From Leptospira johnsonii (GTDB lineage: Bacteria; Spirochaetota; Leptospiria; Leptospirales; Leptospiraceae), in assembly GCF_003112675.1 (NCBI RefSeq), contig NZ_BFAY01000011.1:434001-498000 (forward strand): a DNA stretch of 64,000 bases. The letters are read 5' to 3'. The position numbers and the translations under genes are program-made. Under the pieces are notes generated by a model. That model was not told where the DNA came from and ran no database searches. It saw only the letters and a program-made list of their open reading frames with translations. Of the stretch, positions 18,603-29,288 are shown one piece after another; positions within the stretch are counted from its first letter, which is position 1, and the number at the start of each line of letters is the position of its first letter.

Positions 18603-21600
18603 TAGATTCCTCTTTTTTACGGTTTGCAGGTTTGAGCCAAACTTCGAACTTAGTGCGCCCAGGTTCGCTCTCAAACTCTATTTTTCCACCCATCTTCTCT
18701 ATGATCTTTTTGCAGATATCCAAACCAAGACCGATACCTTCTCCCGGATTTTTAGTAGTAAAGAATGGATCAAAAATTTTGTCCTGGATCTCTTTCGGAA
18801 TCCCGGAGCCGGAATCAATGAAGGAGACTATAATCCAGGATTCTACTTTCTCTATCGAAATTTCGATTTTACCTTTATAGTTCATGGCCTGCAATCCATT
18901 ATTTAATAGATTGATCCATACTTGATTCAACTTATCCGGATCTCCCAAACAAAGCTCGTTTGTCCGATAATGTTTAATTACTTCGACCCCGTATTTGATC
19001 TTATTATGATATAGGGCAATGATGGTTTCTAACTCCACTTCCACATCTACAGGGACAAGCTCTTCGTCTCCGTTATGCACGCCAGGGTTTAGATAATTTT
19101 TGAGAGCATCCACCACGTAAGACGCCTTTCCGGTAGCGATCGAGATCACATTACTAAATCTTACAACGGACGCAATGGAAGAAACCGCCTCCAGGATTTT
19201 CAGCGAATTTGGGGTCTTCAGAAGTTCCGGAAGTTTTTCTCCCAATCTATGGATCCCTAAGTCCTGGATAATGTTTACTACATTCTCAGGCTCCGGAACG
19301 GAAGCTTCTTTGAATACTCGGACAAGTTCCCTTCTTAAGGAACGGTTCGGCAAAATCTCTGCTTGAGAAATTTCTTTCAAACTTTCATCTAACAAAAATT
19401 TGAAATTTTCCACTTCCGTTTTGTTTAAAGCAAGAAGAAGGTCAGGTATATCTTTAATCTCTTCGTACAGGATATCCAAAATTGCACGATTCGAAGAAAC
19501 GATCGCACCCAAAGGAGTATTTAACTCATGAGTCATACCTGCGGCAAGTTGGCCCAAGGCGGCCAATTTTTCGGAGAGAAGAAGTTGTCCTTGTGTTTCC
19601 TTCAACTCCTCGGATATCTTTTTTTGGTAATCCAAAGATTCTTTCAGATTTTCATTCGTTCTTTTTAGTTCTTCGGTTCTCTGATCGATCTTACGTTCTA
19701 GATTTGCATTCAGATCTAGGATAGTTTCTTCCGCTTCTTTACTCTTAGTGATATCATTGGAGATCCCGAAGATCTGAGTTGGGATCCCTTCGAAGTCCCT
19801 CCTGTAGATCAATTCCCTGGAAACGAACCAACGCCATTTCTGGTCCTTATGCCGCATCCTATATTGGTGTTCTATTACATCTCTATCTAAGGCATTTAAA
19901 TATCTTGGAATGATATTGGTTAGATATACTTGAAAATCATCGGGATGCATTAGTGATTTTAAAAGAGAATCTCCCATTCCGTGGATCTCTTCCACGGAAT
20001 ACCCTAATAACCGCTCTACTCCGACATTGGTATACACGTTCTTCTTCTCCGATATATCATAAATATATAATATATCCGGACTGATGTCCAAAATGGATTC
20101 GATAAATCTATTCCTTTCTAAGAACTTCTCTTCGAAGTTTTTTCGTTCGGTAATATCGACCATCACTCCGCGAAGCCATTTTTCTTTGTTTCCTTCGGTG
20201 ATTACCTTCACCATGTCTCGGAGCCAAACGATCGTTCCGTCTTTTTTCAAGAACCTATATTCGAATTCGTGAGACTCCAATCTTCCCGTACAAGCAACGC
20301 AATAATTTACCGCATAGTCCTTATCTTCCGGATAGATATGGTCCGCCCAAAATCCAGGAGTTTTCCACTCTTCTACCGGATATCCAAGTAAATCCACAGC
20401 TTGCTTACTCACAAAGGTAAAATTAAATGTGACTGCATCCGCTTCCCAAACAACACCGGGGGTCGTGTCTACGAGATCTTTGTATTGTTCCTCGCTGGAT
20501 TTTGTTCTGCGGAATGCTTCTTGTAGTTGCTCCGCCATATGATTAAAAGAGAATGCAAGAGTTCCAATCTCTTCTAATTTACTAAAAGGAACTCTTTGGG
20601 AAAAATCCCCTGCCGCTAAAGCCGTACTGGCTCTAGAAATATTACGGATCGGTGATGTAACAATTCCGGCCAAAAATGCCGCGATCAAAAGAGAAAGAGT
20701 CAAAGCAACTGCGAACACTTTTGCAGATTCGCTATTTCCGATCTGCACACCTTCCAGATAGTAAGAAGCAGGCATTGCTGTGATTACTATCCAATCGTAT
20801 TCTCCCGCATTGTCCCTATATGGAGTCACCTGAGTAAACCAGGTCTCTCTCGAAACAGGCTTTGCGCTTACTACATCAAATCGAAATTGGAACGCGACTT
20901 TGACAGAATAAAGATCTCCGTAATCTTTCAGCACGGAAAGAATGGAATTTCGTATTACAGGATCTCCACTCTCAGAAGCGGATCCTAAATTATTAAAACG
21001 AAAATCGGAAGAAGCAATAACCCTAGTTTCTCTATCTACTATAAAAGCTCTTCCATGTCGGGCTATATTCGTATTTTTTAATAAAAGAGAAATATCTTCC
21101 GGTTTTTTTGGGGCAGAATGACCTAGATAATCGTCCAGTCTGAGATTAATATTTTCTGAGATCTCTTGGTGTAATCTGGAAGCAAGTTTTCCCGAGGCAG
21201 TTTCGGAACTTTTCAAAGTCAGATAAGCGGTAGCAGCCACCATGATCAAAACCAAAAGAATGAACGGAGTGACTAAGAACATCCGGATTGGAAGTCCTTG
21301 TCCCAAAGAAACTCCATCCTTTCCTAATTTCTCTTCCTGCCAGTGCCATTCTTTATAGCTTAAGATCAGTTCTCTTGTATGACCTGGAATTTCAGCCCAG
21401 AATAATCCGTATTTTTTAGCTAGAGGTAATGCGATCAACATCGCAAAAGGAGCAAATACCCAGGTGACTCCAGTTGTAAAGAACAGCGCGGGTGTAATAT
21501 TTCGATAAGAGATCTCACGAGTGAATTGTTCCGAGCAGATATATCCCCAAAGCTGAGGCTCTATACTCATGAATATAATTACAAAAATCGAATATAATCC

Positions 21601-22101
21601 CCAGGTTTTTATTTTTTTGAAATCGGGATCTCTTCCTATCAGCTGATATGCGACCCAAAAGCAGGCTGGATTAATAAAATAACCTAAAAGCCAATCGAAT
21701 AAAAAATCCGGAGGAACACCTTCGATCAGATCTGAGAGCCCATAAGCAAAAGGAACCGCAAGGAGCGCGGGATAACCGAACAAGAGAATACAAAGAAAAA
21801 CAGTTAAATCCTTTAAGGATTCGAATGTCTGGGCTCCCGGAACCAAAACGATAAAGGAACCTATATAACCGGTGATAAAAATAAAAACAAAGGTGAATGG
21901 AATGCTTAAAAAAGCCTGGGTGTCCCAGCTTTGTTTTTGGCGACCGAAACCGAATTTACCTCCGGGATTAAAAGTAAAACCTCCATAGGCGCAGATCGTA
22001 AGAATGATCCCGACTATATAGCCGAATCTGCCCCAAATGTCTAAAAAAGGCAAAGGGAGAGAGGCAAATATTTCTTCAAACCAATAGATGATCGAATTCA
22101 C
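18592..22101 (-). CDS. Large membrane sensor histidine kinase (7-8 TM, dCache-like, HAMP, two PAS)
   Basis: An 1169-residue kinase. In order: multi-spanning N-terminus (about 20-255), transmembrane helix (about 275-292), extracytoplasmic dCache-like sensor (about 300-460), transmembrane helix (465-485), HAMP (485-540), two PAS/PAC modules (about 545-655 and 665-790), coiled coil, HisKA with His in [13 protein letters not shown] (about 858), and HATPase with [32 protein letters not shown] and [12 protein letters not shown]. It has no receiver of its own and is coupled to the receiver protein at 18195-18602 by an 11-bp overlap. The many sensor modules suggest integration of membrane, periplasmic and cytoplasmic signals. 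Confidence 0.92.
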   Translation of the reverse strand: MNSIIYWFEEIFASLPLPFLDIWGRFGYIVGIILTICAYGGFTFNPGGKFGFGRQKQSWDTQAFLSIPFTFVFIFITGYIGSFIVLVPGAQTFESLKDLTVFLCILLFGYPALLAVPFAYGLSDLIEGVPPDFLFDWLLGYFINPACFWVAYQLIGRDPDFKKIKTWGLYSIFVIIFMSIEPQLWGYICSEQFTREISYRNITPALFFTTGVTWVFAPFAMLIALPLAKKYGLFWAEIPGHTRELILSYKEWHWQEEKLGKDGVSLGQGLPIRMFLVTPFILLVLIMVAATAYLTLKSSETASGKLASRLHQEISENINLRLDDYLGHSAPKKPEDISLLLKNTNIARHGRAFIVDRETRVIASSDFRFNNLGSASESGDPVIRNSILSVLKDYGDLYSVKVAFQFRFDVVSAKPVSRETWFTQVTPYRDNAGEYDWIVITAMPASYYLEGVQIGNSESAKVFAVALTLSLLIAAFLAGIVTSPIRNISRASTALAAGDFSQRVPFSKLEEIGTLAFSFNHMAEQLQEAFRRTKSSEEQYKDLVDTTPGVVWEADAVTFNFTFVSKQAVDLLGYPVEEWKTPGFWADHIYPEDKDYAVNYCVACTGRLESHEFEYRFLKKDGTIVWLRDMVKVITEGNKEKWLRGVMVDITERKNFEEKFLERNRFIESILDISPDILYIYDISEKKNVYTNVGVERLLGYSVEEIHGMGDSLLKSLMHPDDFQVYLTNIIPRYLNALDRDVIEHQYRMRHKDQKWRWFVSRELIYRRDFEGIPTQIFGISNDITKSKEAEETILDLNANLERKIDQRTEELKRTNENLKESLDYQKKISEELKETQGQLLLSEKLAALGQLAAGMTHELNTPLGAIVSSNRAILDILYEEIKDIPDLLLALNKTEVENFKFLLDESLKEISQAEILPNRSLRRELVRVFKEASVPEPENVVNIIQDLGIHRLGEKLPELLKTPNSLKILEAVSSIASVVRFSNVISIATGKASYVVDALKNYLNPGVHNGDEELVPVDVEVELETIIALYHNKIKYGVEVIKHYRTNELCLGDPDKLNQVWINLLNNGLQAMNYKGKIEISIEKVESWIIVSFIDSGSGIPKEIQDKIFDPFFTTKNPGEGIGLGLDICKKIIEKMGGKIEFESEPGRTKFEVWLKPANRKKEESIGN

Positions 22102-22264
22102 GGAAGGTTTTCCTGCAAAATCCCCTTCCTACCTGAGGAAATTTTGGAGTGCCGGAAAATTTCACATCTTCCCTAAAGAAAGTCAATCCGGTTTAAAAAA
22201 AATTAAACAATTTGCAGGCTTAGAAGAATCAAAAATAATTCTTAAGGGATAAAATTACGCTCTC

Positions 22265-23062
22265 TCAAGAATGTACATGATTATGAAGATGATTCTCGCA
22301 ATATTCCTTATCTTCACAATCCACACAATACCGGAATTCCAGTAAAGGGTCTGTTGCCTCAGTGGCTCCACAAACATGGCATTTATGAACTGTGAACACT
22401 TGGGTTTGTCTAGCTTTCCAAGCAGAAGTTTTGCGCTCCCGGATCTTGGTTCCCAAGATATCCCTTCCGAAAAACAGAACTAAACTAGAGAGCCCAAAAA
22501 ATAATCCGGCCCAAGGAAGGCTTGAGTTGAACATTCTCACCTCATCCCCTCTTTCCCAGAACAGATACACAAACAATACGATCCCAATCCATTTCATTCT
22601 AATTGGAATGATGAAAAATTCCAGGTTGGGCATACGGATCGCGAGAGCCAACAAAAGACAATCGTAGATCATCTTAGTTTCAACAAACAACGGATAATAT
22701 AAAGAAAGAACTCCGCCTATCGTAATAAGGAACATTAAAGAAAAGAAAAATAGGTTAAATCGTAGAGAACCCATATCCTCTTCTAAAATTTTGCCTACGG
22801 AAAAAACAAGATACGTGTAGAAGATCAAAAAGATCCAAGGCATATAAGTTCCGGCCTGGATCTCAGCAGGAGAAAGTAGATGAAAAACGAATAACCCTGC
22901 GTTCCACCATCTTCCTCCGTCAAGCATGTCCGCGGTCAAAACCCCGATCTTAGGATCGATCAATAAGGAGAACAAACTCACAAAAAACGTAATTGCGGCG
23001 AAATATCCGGCCGCGTTCTGAAATGAAATAATATCTATAAATTGGTTTCTTAATCTTCTCAA
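22265..23062 (-). CDS. Rhomboid-like membrane protein with C-terminal Cys/His motif
   Basis: A 265-residue polytopic membrane protein (six to seven helices, about 15-200). The pattern GGRWWNAGLFVFHLLSP and KILEEDMGSLRF recalls the rhomboid/Der1 fold, but the Ser-His catalytic pair of active rhomboids was not seen, so it would be a pseudoprotease if the assignment is right. The cytosolic C-terminus (about 225-265) has HKCHVCG and YCVDCEDKEYCENH, followed by a His-rich end, which looks like a zinc module. Function unknown. Confidence 0.6.
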   Translation of the reverse strand: MRRLRNQFIDIISFQNAAGYFAAITFFVSLFSLLIDPKIGVLTADMLDGGRWWNAGLFVFHLLSPAEIQAGTYMPWIFLIFYTYLVFSVGKILEEDMGSLRFNLFFFSLMFLITIGGVLSLYYPLFVETKMIYDCLLLALAIRMPNLEFFIIPIRMKWIGIVLFVYLFWERGDEVRMFNSSLPWAGLFFGLSSLVLFFGRDILGTKIRERKTSAWKARQTQVFTVHKCHVCGATEATDPLLEFRYCVDCEDKEYCENHLHNHVHS

Positions 23063-23101
23063 TGGAATTCCTTAACAGGAGAATATTCAAAAAGCATAAA
23101 A

Positions 23102-23422
23102 TTATTTGACGTTGATAAATTCTAAAAATCCGCCGAATACATAGCCGTCTTTTTTCTTCCACTTCACTTTGACCCAGCGACCTTGTTTACCGTCCTGGAT
23201 CTCCACTTCTCCGATCTCGCCGAAAGTCTCTACTACGTCTCCGTCTGGGACTATATCTATTTTTTTAGCTTCAATATTAGGAGCGATCCTTAAACGAAGT
23301 CCTCCACCTGCATGGACCTTCATGATCTTTTCGATCTTACGAGGTTCCACCTTTTCTGCTGAGGCGCAGTTCCAAACCAAAATAGAAATGAAAGTCAAAA
23401 AGAATGCGAGGATCTGTTTCAT
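23102..23422 (-). CDS. SH3b-domain lipoprotein
   Basis: A 106-residue protein with a lipoprotein signal peptide (SILVWNC, Cys about 19) and one bacterial SH3 domain: VHAGGGLRLRIAPN, VVETFG and WVKVKWKKKDGYVFGGFLEF. Such domains bind peptides or peptidoglycan in the periplasm. It lies 39 bp upstream of the rhomboid-like gene on the same strand, so the two may be co-transcribed. The partner is not known. Confidence 0.8.
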   Translation of the reverse strand: MKQILAFFLTFISILVWNCASAEKVEPRKIEKIMKVHAGGGLRLRIAPNIEAKKIDIVPDGDVVETFGEIGEVEIQDGKQGRWVKVKWKKKDGYVFGGFLEFINVK

Positions 23423-23669
23423 TCGTTTTCCTGAATAATTAGGTAATGGTTTTTACCCATTCCGAAATCGTCGAATCTAATTCAGTCCTGAGTTTTTCGA
23501 GTTTTGCTACCGATTGTATTCTGCCAAAGCGACACAGTATTCTGGATCTATCATGCTGAAGTTTTGAGCAATGATCCAAATAGGTCAATCCATATTAAAA
23601 TTTGAAGACTTCAGCCGTACCTCGAAAGAAAAAAGAAACCCTTCTTAAAGATCTCCGGTCCAATCTTAA

Positions 23670-23990
23670 ATGTTTGCCCGGGCCTTCATAGGATTAGTCG
23701 TATTCTGTTTTTCGTTCACAGTTTCTGCTAACGGAACAATACTATCTTTTGCCGGGACAAAACATTCTAAACAAAGTTTTCATTTAGAACTTTCTCATTC
23801 TGTTCTTTCCGTCTTAGTCGCTTTTGAAAAAGAATCCGAAAGAATTGAAACGGAGGCAGTTTCTACATACTGGAAAAGTTTAGGACTATTTTCCTATTCC
23901 GAATCCGTTCTTTCTTTTTGGGATTCCGAGGCTCCTTTACATATCTCCGCCTTCGATTCCAATTTATATACGATCCGACTCATCATTTAG
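23670..23990 (+). CDS. Small exported protein of unknown function
   Basis: A 106-residue protein with a signal peptide (MFARAFIGLVVFCFSFTVSAN, cleavage expected after VSA) and a short Ser- and Phe-rich mature part with no cysteine. No family was recognised. It is followed 45 bp later by another small exported protein, and the pair ends at a strong terminator, so they probably form one transcription unit. Confidence 0.55.
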   Translation: MFARAFIGLVVFCFSFTVSANGTILSFAGTKHSKQSFHLELSHSVLSVLVAFEKESERIETEAVSTYWKSLGLFSYSESVLSFWDSEAPLHISAFDSNLYTIRLII

Positions 23991-24035
23991 AAAGTTCTCC
24001 ACATATATTTAATTTTTATAATATAGGAGAATTTT

Positions 24036-24473
24036 ATGCGCAACGTATTCACATATATAGCGGCGGCCTCCGTGGTCTCAGTTTCCGCTCCGGTAACTGC
24101 GGAATCTTCCGAATTGAGATTATTCCAAAGACTTTCGGTATTTCATGATCAATTACTTTCCAGCGATGACAAAAGAACGAATCCGAAAGGACTCTCAGGA
24201 ATGATCCTTAGGGCCAAAGAAAGTTCGGGAGAAAGAAGGATAAAATATGCCAAGGCACTGACCTTCGCAGAATTATTGGAAAAGGCGGGCTCAAGAGAAG
24301 AACAGGAATTTTTGTATTCGGAGTTATGTTCTTCTTTAAAAGAAATAGCGCCTAAGTTCCAACTCTATTCTTTCCTCTGCCCTAAGACAGGAAAGGTTTG
24401 GATCTCTAAAACAAAAGAAGTCCGAAATCCTTATCTGATCGATGAAAGAGAAACAGGAAAACTGATAGTTTAA
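24036..24473 (+). CDS. Small exported protein of unknown function
   Basis: A 145-residue protein with a signal-like N-terminus (MRNVFTYIAAASVVSVSAPVTAES, cleavage expected near VTA) preceded by AGGAG. The mature part is helical and charged (RLSVFHDQLLSS, RIKYAKALTFAELLEKAGSREEQ) with two cysteines near the end. No family was recognised. It is the last gene before the terminator at 24482-24519. Confidence 0.6.
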   Translation: MRNVFTYIAAASVVSVSAPVTAESSELRLFQRLSVFHDQLLSSDDKRTNPKGLSGMILRAKESSGERRIKYAKALTFAELLEKAGSREEQEFLYSELCSSLKEIAPKFQLYSFLCPKTGKVWISKTKEVRNPYLIDERETGKLIV

Positions 24474-24481
24474 CGAAATCG

Positions 24482-24519
24482 GAAAGAAGCGGGTTATCTA
24501 GGGACCTTCCGCTTCTTTC
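24482..24519 (+). terminator. Strong hairpin terminator after the small exported-protein pair
   Basis: GAAAGAAGCGG at 24482-24492 pairs perfectly with CCGCTTCTTTC at 24509-24519, an 11-bp stem with a 16-base loop, directly after the stop at 24473. The 3' arm is T-rich, though the following T-run is short. It insulates the downstream ppk gene. Confidence 0.7.
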
Positions 24520-24590
24520 TCTGCTTATCCAAATTTTTATCCTAGGCACAGAAACTCATTCCTCGGTAAATAGATCGTCAGAATTGACGT

Positions 24591-26783
24591 TTGAAAAGCA
24601 GGCTTGACTCTAAGCCCGTCGATTTTAAACCAGAAGAAAGTAGGACAAAATCTGTGGCCCAAAAGATAAAATCGCCCGAAACCCAGACCTTAGGAAGCGG
24701 AGGTAATGGAAACAAGGGACCGATCCATATCGGTAACTCCGATATCTTTTTCGATCGGGAACTTTCCTGGGTGGATTTTAATAAACGGGTCTTAGAAGAA
24801 GCAAACGATCCTGAAAATCCGCTTCTGGAACGTCTGAAATTTTTATGTATCACTGAATCGAACTTGGACGAATTCTATATGGTCCGCGTCGCAGGTTTGA
24901 GAAACCTACTGGCAGAAGGTAACGACGAAAAAAGTCTGAATGGCCAAAGAGCTTCCGAGATCTTAACGGATTTATCCAATAAGGTAAGAAGTTTCGTAAA
25001 CGATCAATACGAAACCATGAATCAAACTCTGGATCAGATGAAAGAGAATGGGATCCATCTCATCTTAAATCCGGATGAATTAAACAAAAACGAAATAGAA
25101 GACATCAAACATTATTATAAAGAAGATGTTTCTCCGATCTTAACTCCTCTTTCTATAGATCCTTCCCATCCATTTCCTCATATACTTAATAAATCCTTAA
25201 ACTTAGCGATCGTGCTGGCCACAGACGACGAAAAAACGGGACTTAAAAAAGATCTGTTTGCGGTGGTACAAGTGCCTTCCGTATTGCCCAGGTTCTTACA
25301 ACTCAAGGGAGAAGGTAAGACCAGAAGATTTTTTCCTCTGGAAGAGATCATCAAACTACATGTGGATGACTTATTCTACGGAATGTCGGTAAAAGAAGTT
25401 TATCCTTTCCGGATCCTACGGGACGCAGACATCTCCATAGACGAAGAAGCTTCCGTAAAAGACCTACTCATCACTATGAAAAAAGAGATCCGAAACCGTA
25501 TCTGGGGAGACGCGGTCAGAATGGATATTTACGAAGGAACCTCTCCTTTCGTAAGGAACACTCTAAAAGAACTCATGGAACTACAAGACCATGAGATTTT
25601 CGAGGTATCTTCTATATTAAATATTAGTGATACGATGTATTTTTACGGACTGGAACATACTTCCAAGTTCAAGTATCCATTCTTCCAACAGAAGACCACT
25701 TTAAAGTTCGAGTCTCCAGAGAAAATTTTCGAAGCGATCAAAAAGAAAGATCGATTATTACATCACCCATATCAATCCTTTGGAGCGATCGAGGATCTGC
25801 TCCGGATTTCCAGCGAGGACCCGAAAGTTTTAGGGATCAAGATGACCTTATACCGCACAAGCGGGGACTCTCCTATTATCCAATACTTAGGACAGGCCGC
25901 GGAAAACGGAAAACAGGTCACAGTACTTGTGGAGTTAAAGGCAAGATTCGACGAAGAACGGAACATCAAATGGGCCCAAAAGCTGGAAGAAAGAGGGGTG
26001 CACGTAGTATATGGAGTAGTAGGACTCAAGATCCACAGCAAGATGCTTCTGATCGTAAGAAGAGAAGAAGAACATCTAGTGCGTTATGTGCATCTTGGAA
26101 CCGGAAATTATAACTCCACAACCAGTAAATATTATACAGATCTAAGCTTCTTTACGGTTAATAAGGATATCACTGAAGATGTTTCGACCATCTTCAATAC
26201 GATCACCAGCTACGCAAAGATGCCTTTCTTAAACAAACTGGCCGCTTCTCCCCATAACCTGAAAACGGTATTTTTGGCCCTGATCGAAAAAGAGACCGAA
26301 AATGCTAAGGCAGGCAAACCGGCTCGTATCATTTTCAAAATGAACAGTTTAGTGGATCCTCACATCATATTAGCAATGTATAATGCTAGTCGTGCAGGAG
26401 TGATCATCGAACTGATCATCCGAGGGATCTGCTGTTTAAAACCTGGGCTTCCTGGAATTTCGGAAAATATCACAGTTATTTCCATCGTAGGTAGATTTTT
26501 AGAACATACACGTATCTATTATTTCCTTTCCGGCGGAGAAGAGAGTATCTTCCTCGCTTCCGCAGATTGTATGCCTAGAAACTTTGAAAGAAGGATCGAG
26601 GTCCTATTTCCTATACTGGATGCAAAGAATAAGGACCGGATCAAAAAGATCTTAGACGTTCAGATCAGGGATAACGTAAAAGCAAGACTACTTTCTTCGG
26701 ACGGGGTCTATCGTAAAAGAGAAAGGGTAGAAGGCGAGAAGCCTGTGGATAGCCAGATCGAAAGAATGAACTTCGCGGAATAA
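24591..26783 (+). CDS. ppk1: Polyphosphate kinase 1
   Basis: A 730-residue enzyme reversibly transferring the gamma phosphate of ATP to polyphosphate. Domains in order: N-terminal helical domain (FFDRELSWVDFNKRVLEEA, about 53), head domain, and two phospholipase D-like catalytic domains with the autophosphorylated His in LKIHSKMLLI, plus YNSTTSKYYTDLSFFT and LASADCMPRNFERRIEVLFPI. The most likely start is TTG at 24591; no ATG lies before the conserved region. Three bases separate it from the FAD-linked oxidase, so they are probably co-transcribed. Confidence 0.96.
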   Translation: MKSRLDSKPVDFKPEESRTKSVAQKIKSPETQTLGSGGNGNKGPIHIGNSDIFFDRELSWVDFNKRVLEEANDPENPLLERLKFLCITESNLDEFYMVRVAGLRNLLAEGNDEKSLNGQRASEILTDLSNKVRSFVNDQYETMNQTLDQMKENGIHLILNPDELNKNEIEDIKHYYKEDVSPILTPLSIDPSHPFPHILNKSLNLAIVLATDDEKTGLKKDLFAVVQVPSVLPRFLQLKGEGKTRRFFPLEEIIKLHVDDLFYGMSVKEVYPFRILRDADISIDEEASVKDLLITMKKEIRNRIWGDAVRMDIYEGTSPFVRNTLKELMELQDHEIFEVSSILNISDTMYFYGLEHTSKFKYPFFQQKTTLKFESPEKIFEAIKKKDRLLHHPYQSFGAIEDLLRISSEDPKVLGIKMTLYRTSGDSPIIQYLGQAAENGKQVTVLVELKARFDEERNIKWAQKLEERGVHVVYGVVGLKIHSKMLLIVRREEEHLVRYVHLGTGNYNSTTSKYYTDLSFFTVNKDITEDVSTIFNTITSYAKMPFLNKLAASPHNLKTVFLALIEKETENAKAGKPARIIFKMNSLVDPHIILAMYNASRAGVIIELIIRGICCLKPGLPGISENITVISIVGRFLEHTRIYYFLSGGEESIFLASADCMPRNFERRIEVLFPILDAKNKDRIKKILDVQIRDNVKARLLSSDGVYRKRERVEGEKPVDSQIERMNFAE

Positions 26784-26785
26784 AT

Positions 26786-28204
26786 ATGAGTATCAGCCAG
26801 GAAAATAAAAACAAACTCAAGTCCCTATTGGGAGAAGATAGGGTTTTTTTCAAAGATGAACCCCAGATGGATCAGGCCACATTCCTTTCTTTCGGAACTG
26901 ACAGAACAAAAGTATATGTTCCGGATTATGAAATTCTAACATTTCCTAAAAATACCCAAGAAGTCTCTGAGATTGTAAAATTCGCATTCGAGAACGATAT
27001 CAAGATCGTTCCTTCCGGGGGAAGAACAGGTTACGCCGGGGGAGCGGTAGCTAAATCAGGAGAGATAGTGATATCTCTCTCCAAGATGGATCAGGTTTTG
27101 GATTTTGATCCGTTCTTCGGTTCCTTAACCGTGCAGGCAGGAATGATCACTAAAAACCTACACAAAGAAGCCGAAGAAAGAGGGTTTTATTTCCCTGTAG
27201 ACTTTGCAGCCACAGGTTCTTCTCATATAGGCGGCAATATTGCGACTAACGCAGGCGGAGTACGAGTAGTTCATTACGGACTGATTCGCCAATGGGTATT
27301 GGGACTGAAGGTAGTCACAGGAACTGGAGAGATCCTGGAATTCAACGGCGAGATCCTGAAAAACAACACTGGTTACGACCTAAAACATCTATTCATTGGA
27401 TCAGAAGGAACATTAGGGATCATAACAGAATGTACCTTAAAACTGACCAAAAAGCCTGTTGATAATCGTATCCTTTTCACCGCAGTTCCGGACTTCCCAT
27501 CTATATTAGAATTATTTAAAGAAACTCATAATATGTCCTTACCAATTTTGGCATTCGAGTTTTTGACAAAATATTGTTTGGACAAGGTGATAGATCACTT
27601 ACATGTTCCGGATCCTTTTTCCGAAGTTAGCCCATATTATGTTTTAATGGAATTCGAGATTGCGGAAGAATCGGACGACGAGAAATTATTCTCCTTTTTA
27701 GAAACCATCTTAGAAAAAGGTTATGTTTCCGATGGAAGCTTAGCTCAGAACTCTAGACAGGCTGAAACCTTCTGGAAATATAGAGAAGGCATCAGTGAAT
27801 CTATCTCCATCGATTATACGGTTCACAAAAACGATATCTCTCTTCCTCTTCGGAATATGAATCCGTTCTTGGAAGATATGCAAGCATTGCTTTCTTCTAA
27901 ATATCCCGGCTTCGAGGTTGCACTTTTCGGTCATATAGGCGACGGGAACCTTCACTTGAACATAGTAAAACCTAAGGATCTTTCCGATGCGGAGTTTTTC
28001 TCCCAATGTAAGAAGGTAGACCCTTCCATGTTCGAACTATTACAAAAACATCATGGATCTATTAGCGCGGAACATGGGATCGGCCTTTTGAAAAAAGATT
28101 TTCTACATTTCTCTCGTTCTTCTGCCGAGATAGAAGTAATGAGGTTGATCAAAAAGGCTCTGGACCCTAAAAATCTTTTGAATCCGGGGAAAATTCTCCC
28201 GTAA
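26786..28204 (+). CDS. FAD-linked oxidase (GlcD / D-lactate or D-2-hydroxyacid dehydrogenase type)
   Basis: A 472-residue flavoenzyme with an N-terminal FAD_binding_4 domain (PSGGRTGYAGGAV; ATGSSHIGGNIATNAGG; IGSEGTLGIITE) and a C-terminal FAD-oxidase_C domain (GHIGDGNLHLNIV; SAEHGIGLLKKDFL; LDPKNLLNPGKI). The family oxidises D-2-hydroxyacids such as D-lactate, glycolate or D-2-hydroxyglutarate, and the motifs do not decide between them. It contains no Fe-S cysteines. It is translated right after ppk1 and before a small membrane protein. Confidence 0.9.
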   Translation: MSISQENKNKLKSLLGEDRVFFKDEPQMDQATFLSFGTDRTKVYVPDYEILTFPKNTQEVSEIVKFAFENDIKIVPSGGRTGYAGGAVAKSGEIVISLSKMDQVLDFDPFFGSLTVQAGMITKNLHKEAEERGFYFPVDFAATGSSHIGGNIATNAGGVRVVHYGLIRQWVLGLKVVTGTGEILEFNGEILKNNTGYDLKHLFIGSEGTLGIITECTLKLTKKPVDNRILFTAVPDFPSILELFKETHNMSLPILAFEFLTKYCLDKVIDHLHVPDPFSEVSPYYVLMEFEIAEESDDEKLFSFLETILEKGYVSDGSLAQNSRQAETFWKYREGISESISIDYTVHKNDISLPLRNMNPFLEDMQALLSSKYPGFEVALFGHIGDGNLHLNIVKPKDLSDAEFFSQCKKVDPSMFELLQKHHGSISAEHGIGLLKKDFLHFSRSSAEIEVMRLIKKALDPKNLLNPGKILP

Positions 28205-28208
28205 AACC

Positions 28209-28565
28209 ATGAACAAGAAGCTGTCCGGTTTTTTTAGGTTTCTGACCGTAATTACCTGGATCGTATTTGCAGGTTACAGTTATATAAAATCCGAACCTGA
28301 AGTTTGGATCCCTACCTATCTAACCGTGAGTCTTTTGTATTCCACGGAATGGTATTCTTTCTTTCATGATCCGGGCAGAAGGATCTTAATCGCCGGTTTA
28401 GGAAAATCGATCGGCATAGGATATTTTGTTTGGGGATTTTATAATTTCTTAGACAATCCTAAACCGGACCTTGATTCCGAAGTTTTCAAAGACAGCATAG
28501 GGCTTGCACTATCCTCCATCTGGCTATTTTTATTACCCTTTTTCCAAGGGAGAAATCGAGGATGA
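28209..28565 (+). CDS. Small membrane protein of unknown function
   Basis: A 118-residue protein with four predicted membrane helices (about 10-25, 35-52, 62-80, 98-113) and a short polar loop with Asp/Lys. No family was recognised. It starts 4 bp after the FAD-linked oxidase and overlaps the acyltransferase gene by 4 bp (ATGA), so all are likely in one operon. It may assist the acyltransferase at the membrane. Confidence 0.7.
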   Translation: MNKKLSGFFRFLTVITWIVFAGYSYIKSEPEVWIPTYLTVSLLYSTEWYSFFHDPGRRILIAGLGKSIGIGYFVWGFYNFLDNPKPDLDSEVFKDSIGLALSSIWLFLLPFFQGRNRG

Positions 28566-29278
28566 AGATCGCAATTTCTTCCTTTATAGCCACTATAATA
28601 TTAAAAATTATTTATATGACTGTAAGGTGGACTAAGATCCATGTCCCCCCAAAATCAGAAGAATTGCTACTCCAAAAAAGAGGATTCGTTCTAGCACTTT
28701 GGCATAATCAAATCCCGTTCATTATCGATTTCACATATAAGTTTTATGTAAAACGTTTCGGCTTGGAAGTGATCCCTATGGCGTCCCAATCCAAGGATGG
28801 AGAATTGGTCACCAGAGTGATCGCTCATTTCGGAATGAGGCCTAAAAGAGGTTCCAGTAAAAGAGGAGGAGCCGCTGCATTAAAAGCCTTGGTCCAAGAC
28901 GCTAAAAAAGGTAGCATCAGTCTCATCACTCCTGACGGCCCTACCGGCCCGGTTTATACTCTCAAACCGGGGATTATACAATTAGCATCCATGACAGGAT
29001 TCCCTATATTATCATATTACGCCAAATACGATCATTATAAGATCGTACAAAGTTGGGACAGAACACCTGTCCCCAAATTATTCTCCAAAGCAGAGTTCTT
29101 TATTTCCGAACCATTCTACGTTCCAAAATTAAAGGGAGAAAAAGAACTGGAACTCTGGAGAAAAAAATTCGAAACATTCATGCTGGATCAAGTAGGAATT
29201 TCCCAGCTAGAGGCGGAAAATCTAAGGGAAGAAGTAAGACTGTCACTCGAAGCTAAAAGAAAACCGAAGAAAAATTAG
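28562..29278 (+). CDS. DUF374 lysophospholipid/lipid A acyltransferase-like protein
   Basis: A 238-residue protein with a hydrophobic N-terminus and the DUF374 pattern: FVLALWHNQIPF, PMASQSKDGELVTRVIAHFG, RGSSKRGGAAALKAL and ITPDGPTGPVYTLKPGIIQLA. The WHN and SxSxDGE stretch correspond to the H-x4-D-like active site of LPLAT enzymes, and DGPxGP is typical of DUF374. A membrane-bound acyl transfer to lipid is expected; the substrate is unknown. It is last in the ppk1 operon. Confidence 0.88.
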   Translation: MKIAISSFIATIILKIIYMTVRWTKIHVPPKSEELLLQKRGFVLALWHNQIPFIIDFTYKFYVKRFGLEVIPMASQSKDGELVTRVIAHFGMRPKRGSSKRGGAAALKALVQDAKKGSISLITPDGPTGPVYTLKPGIIQLASMTGFPILSYYAKYDHYKIVQSWDRTPVPKLFSKAEFFISEPFYVPKLKGEKELELWRKKFETFMLDQVGISQLEAENLREEVRLSLEAKRKPKKN

Positions 29279-29288
29279 AGATTTGTAA

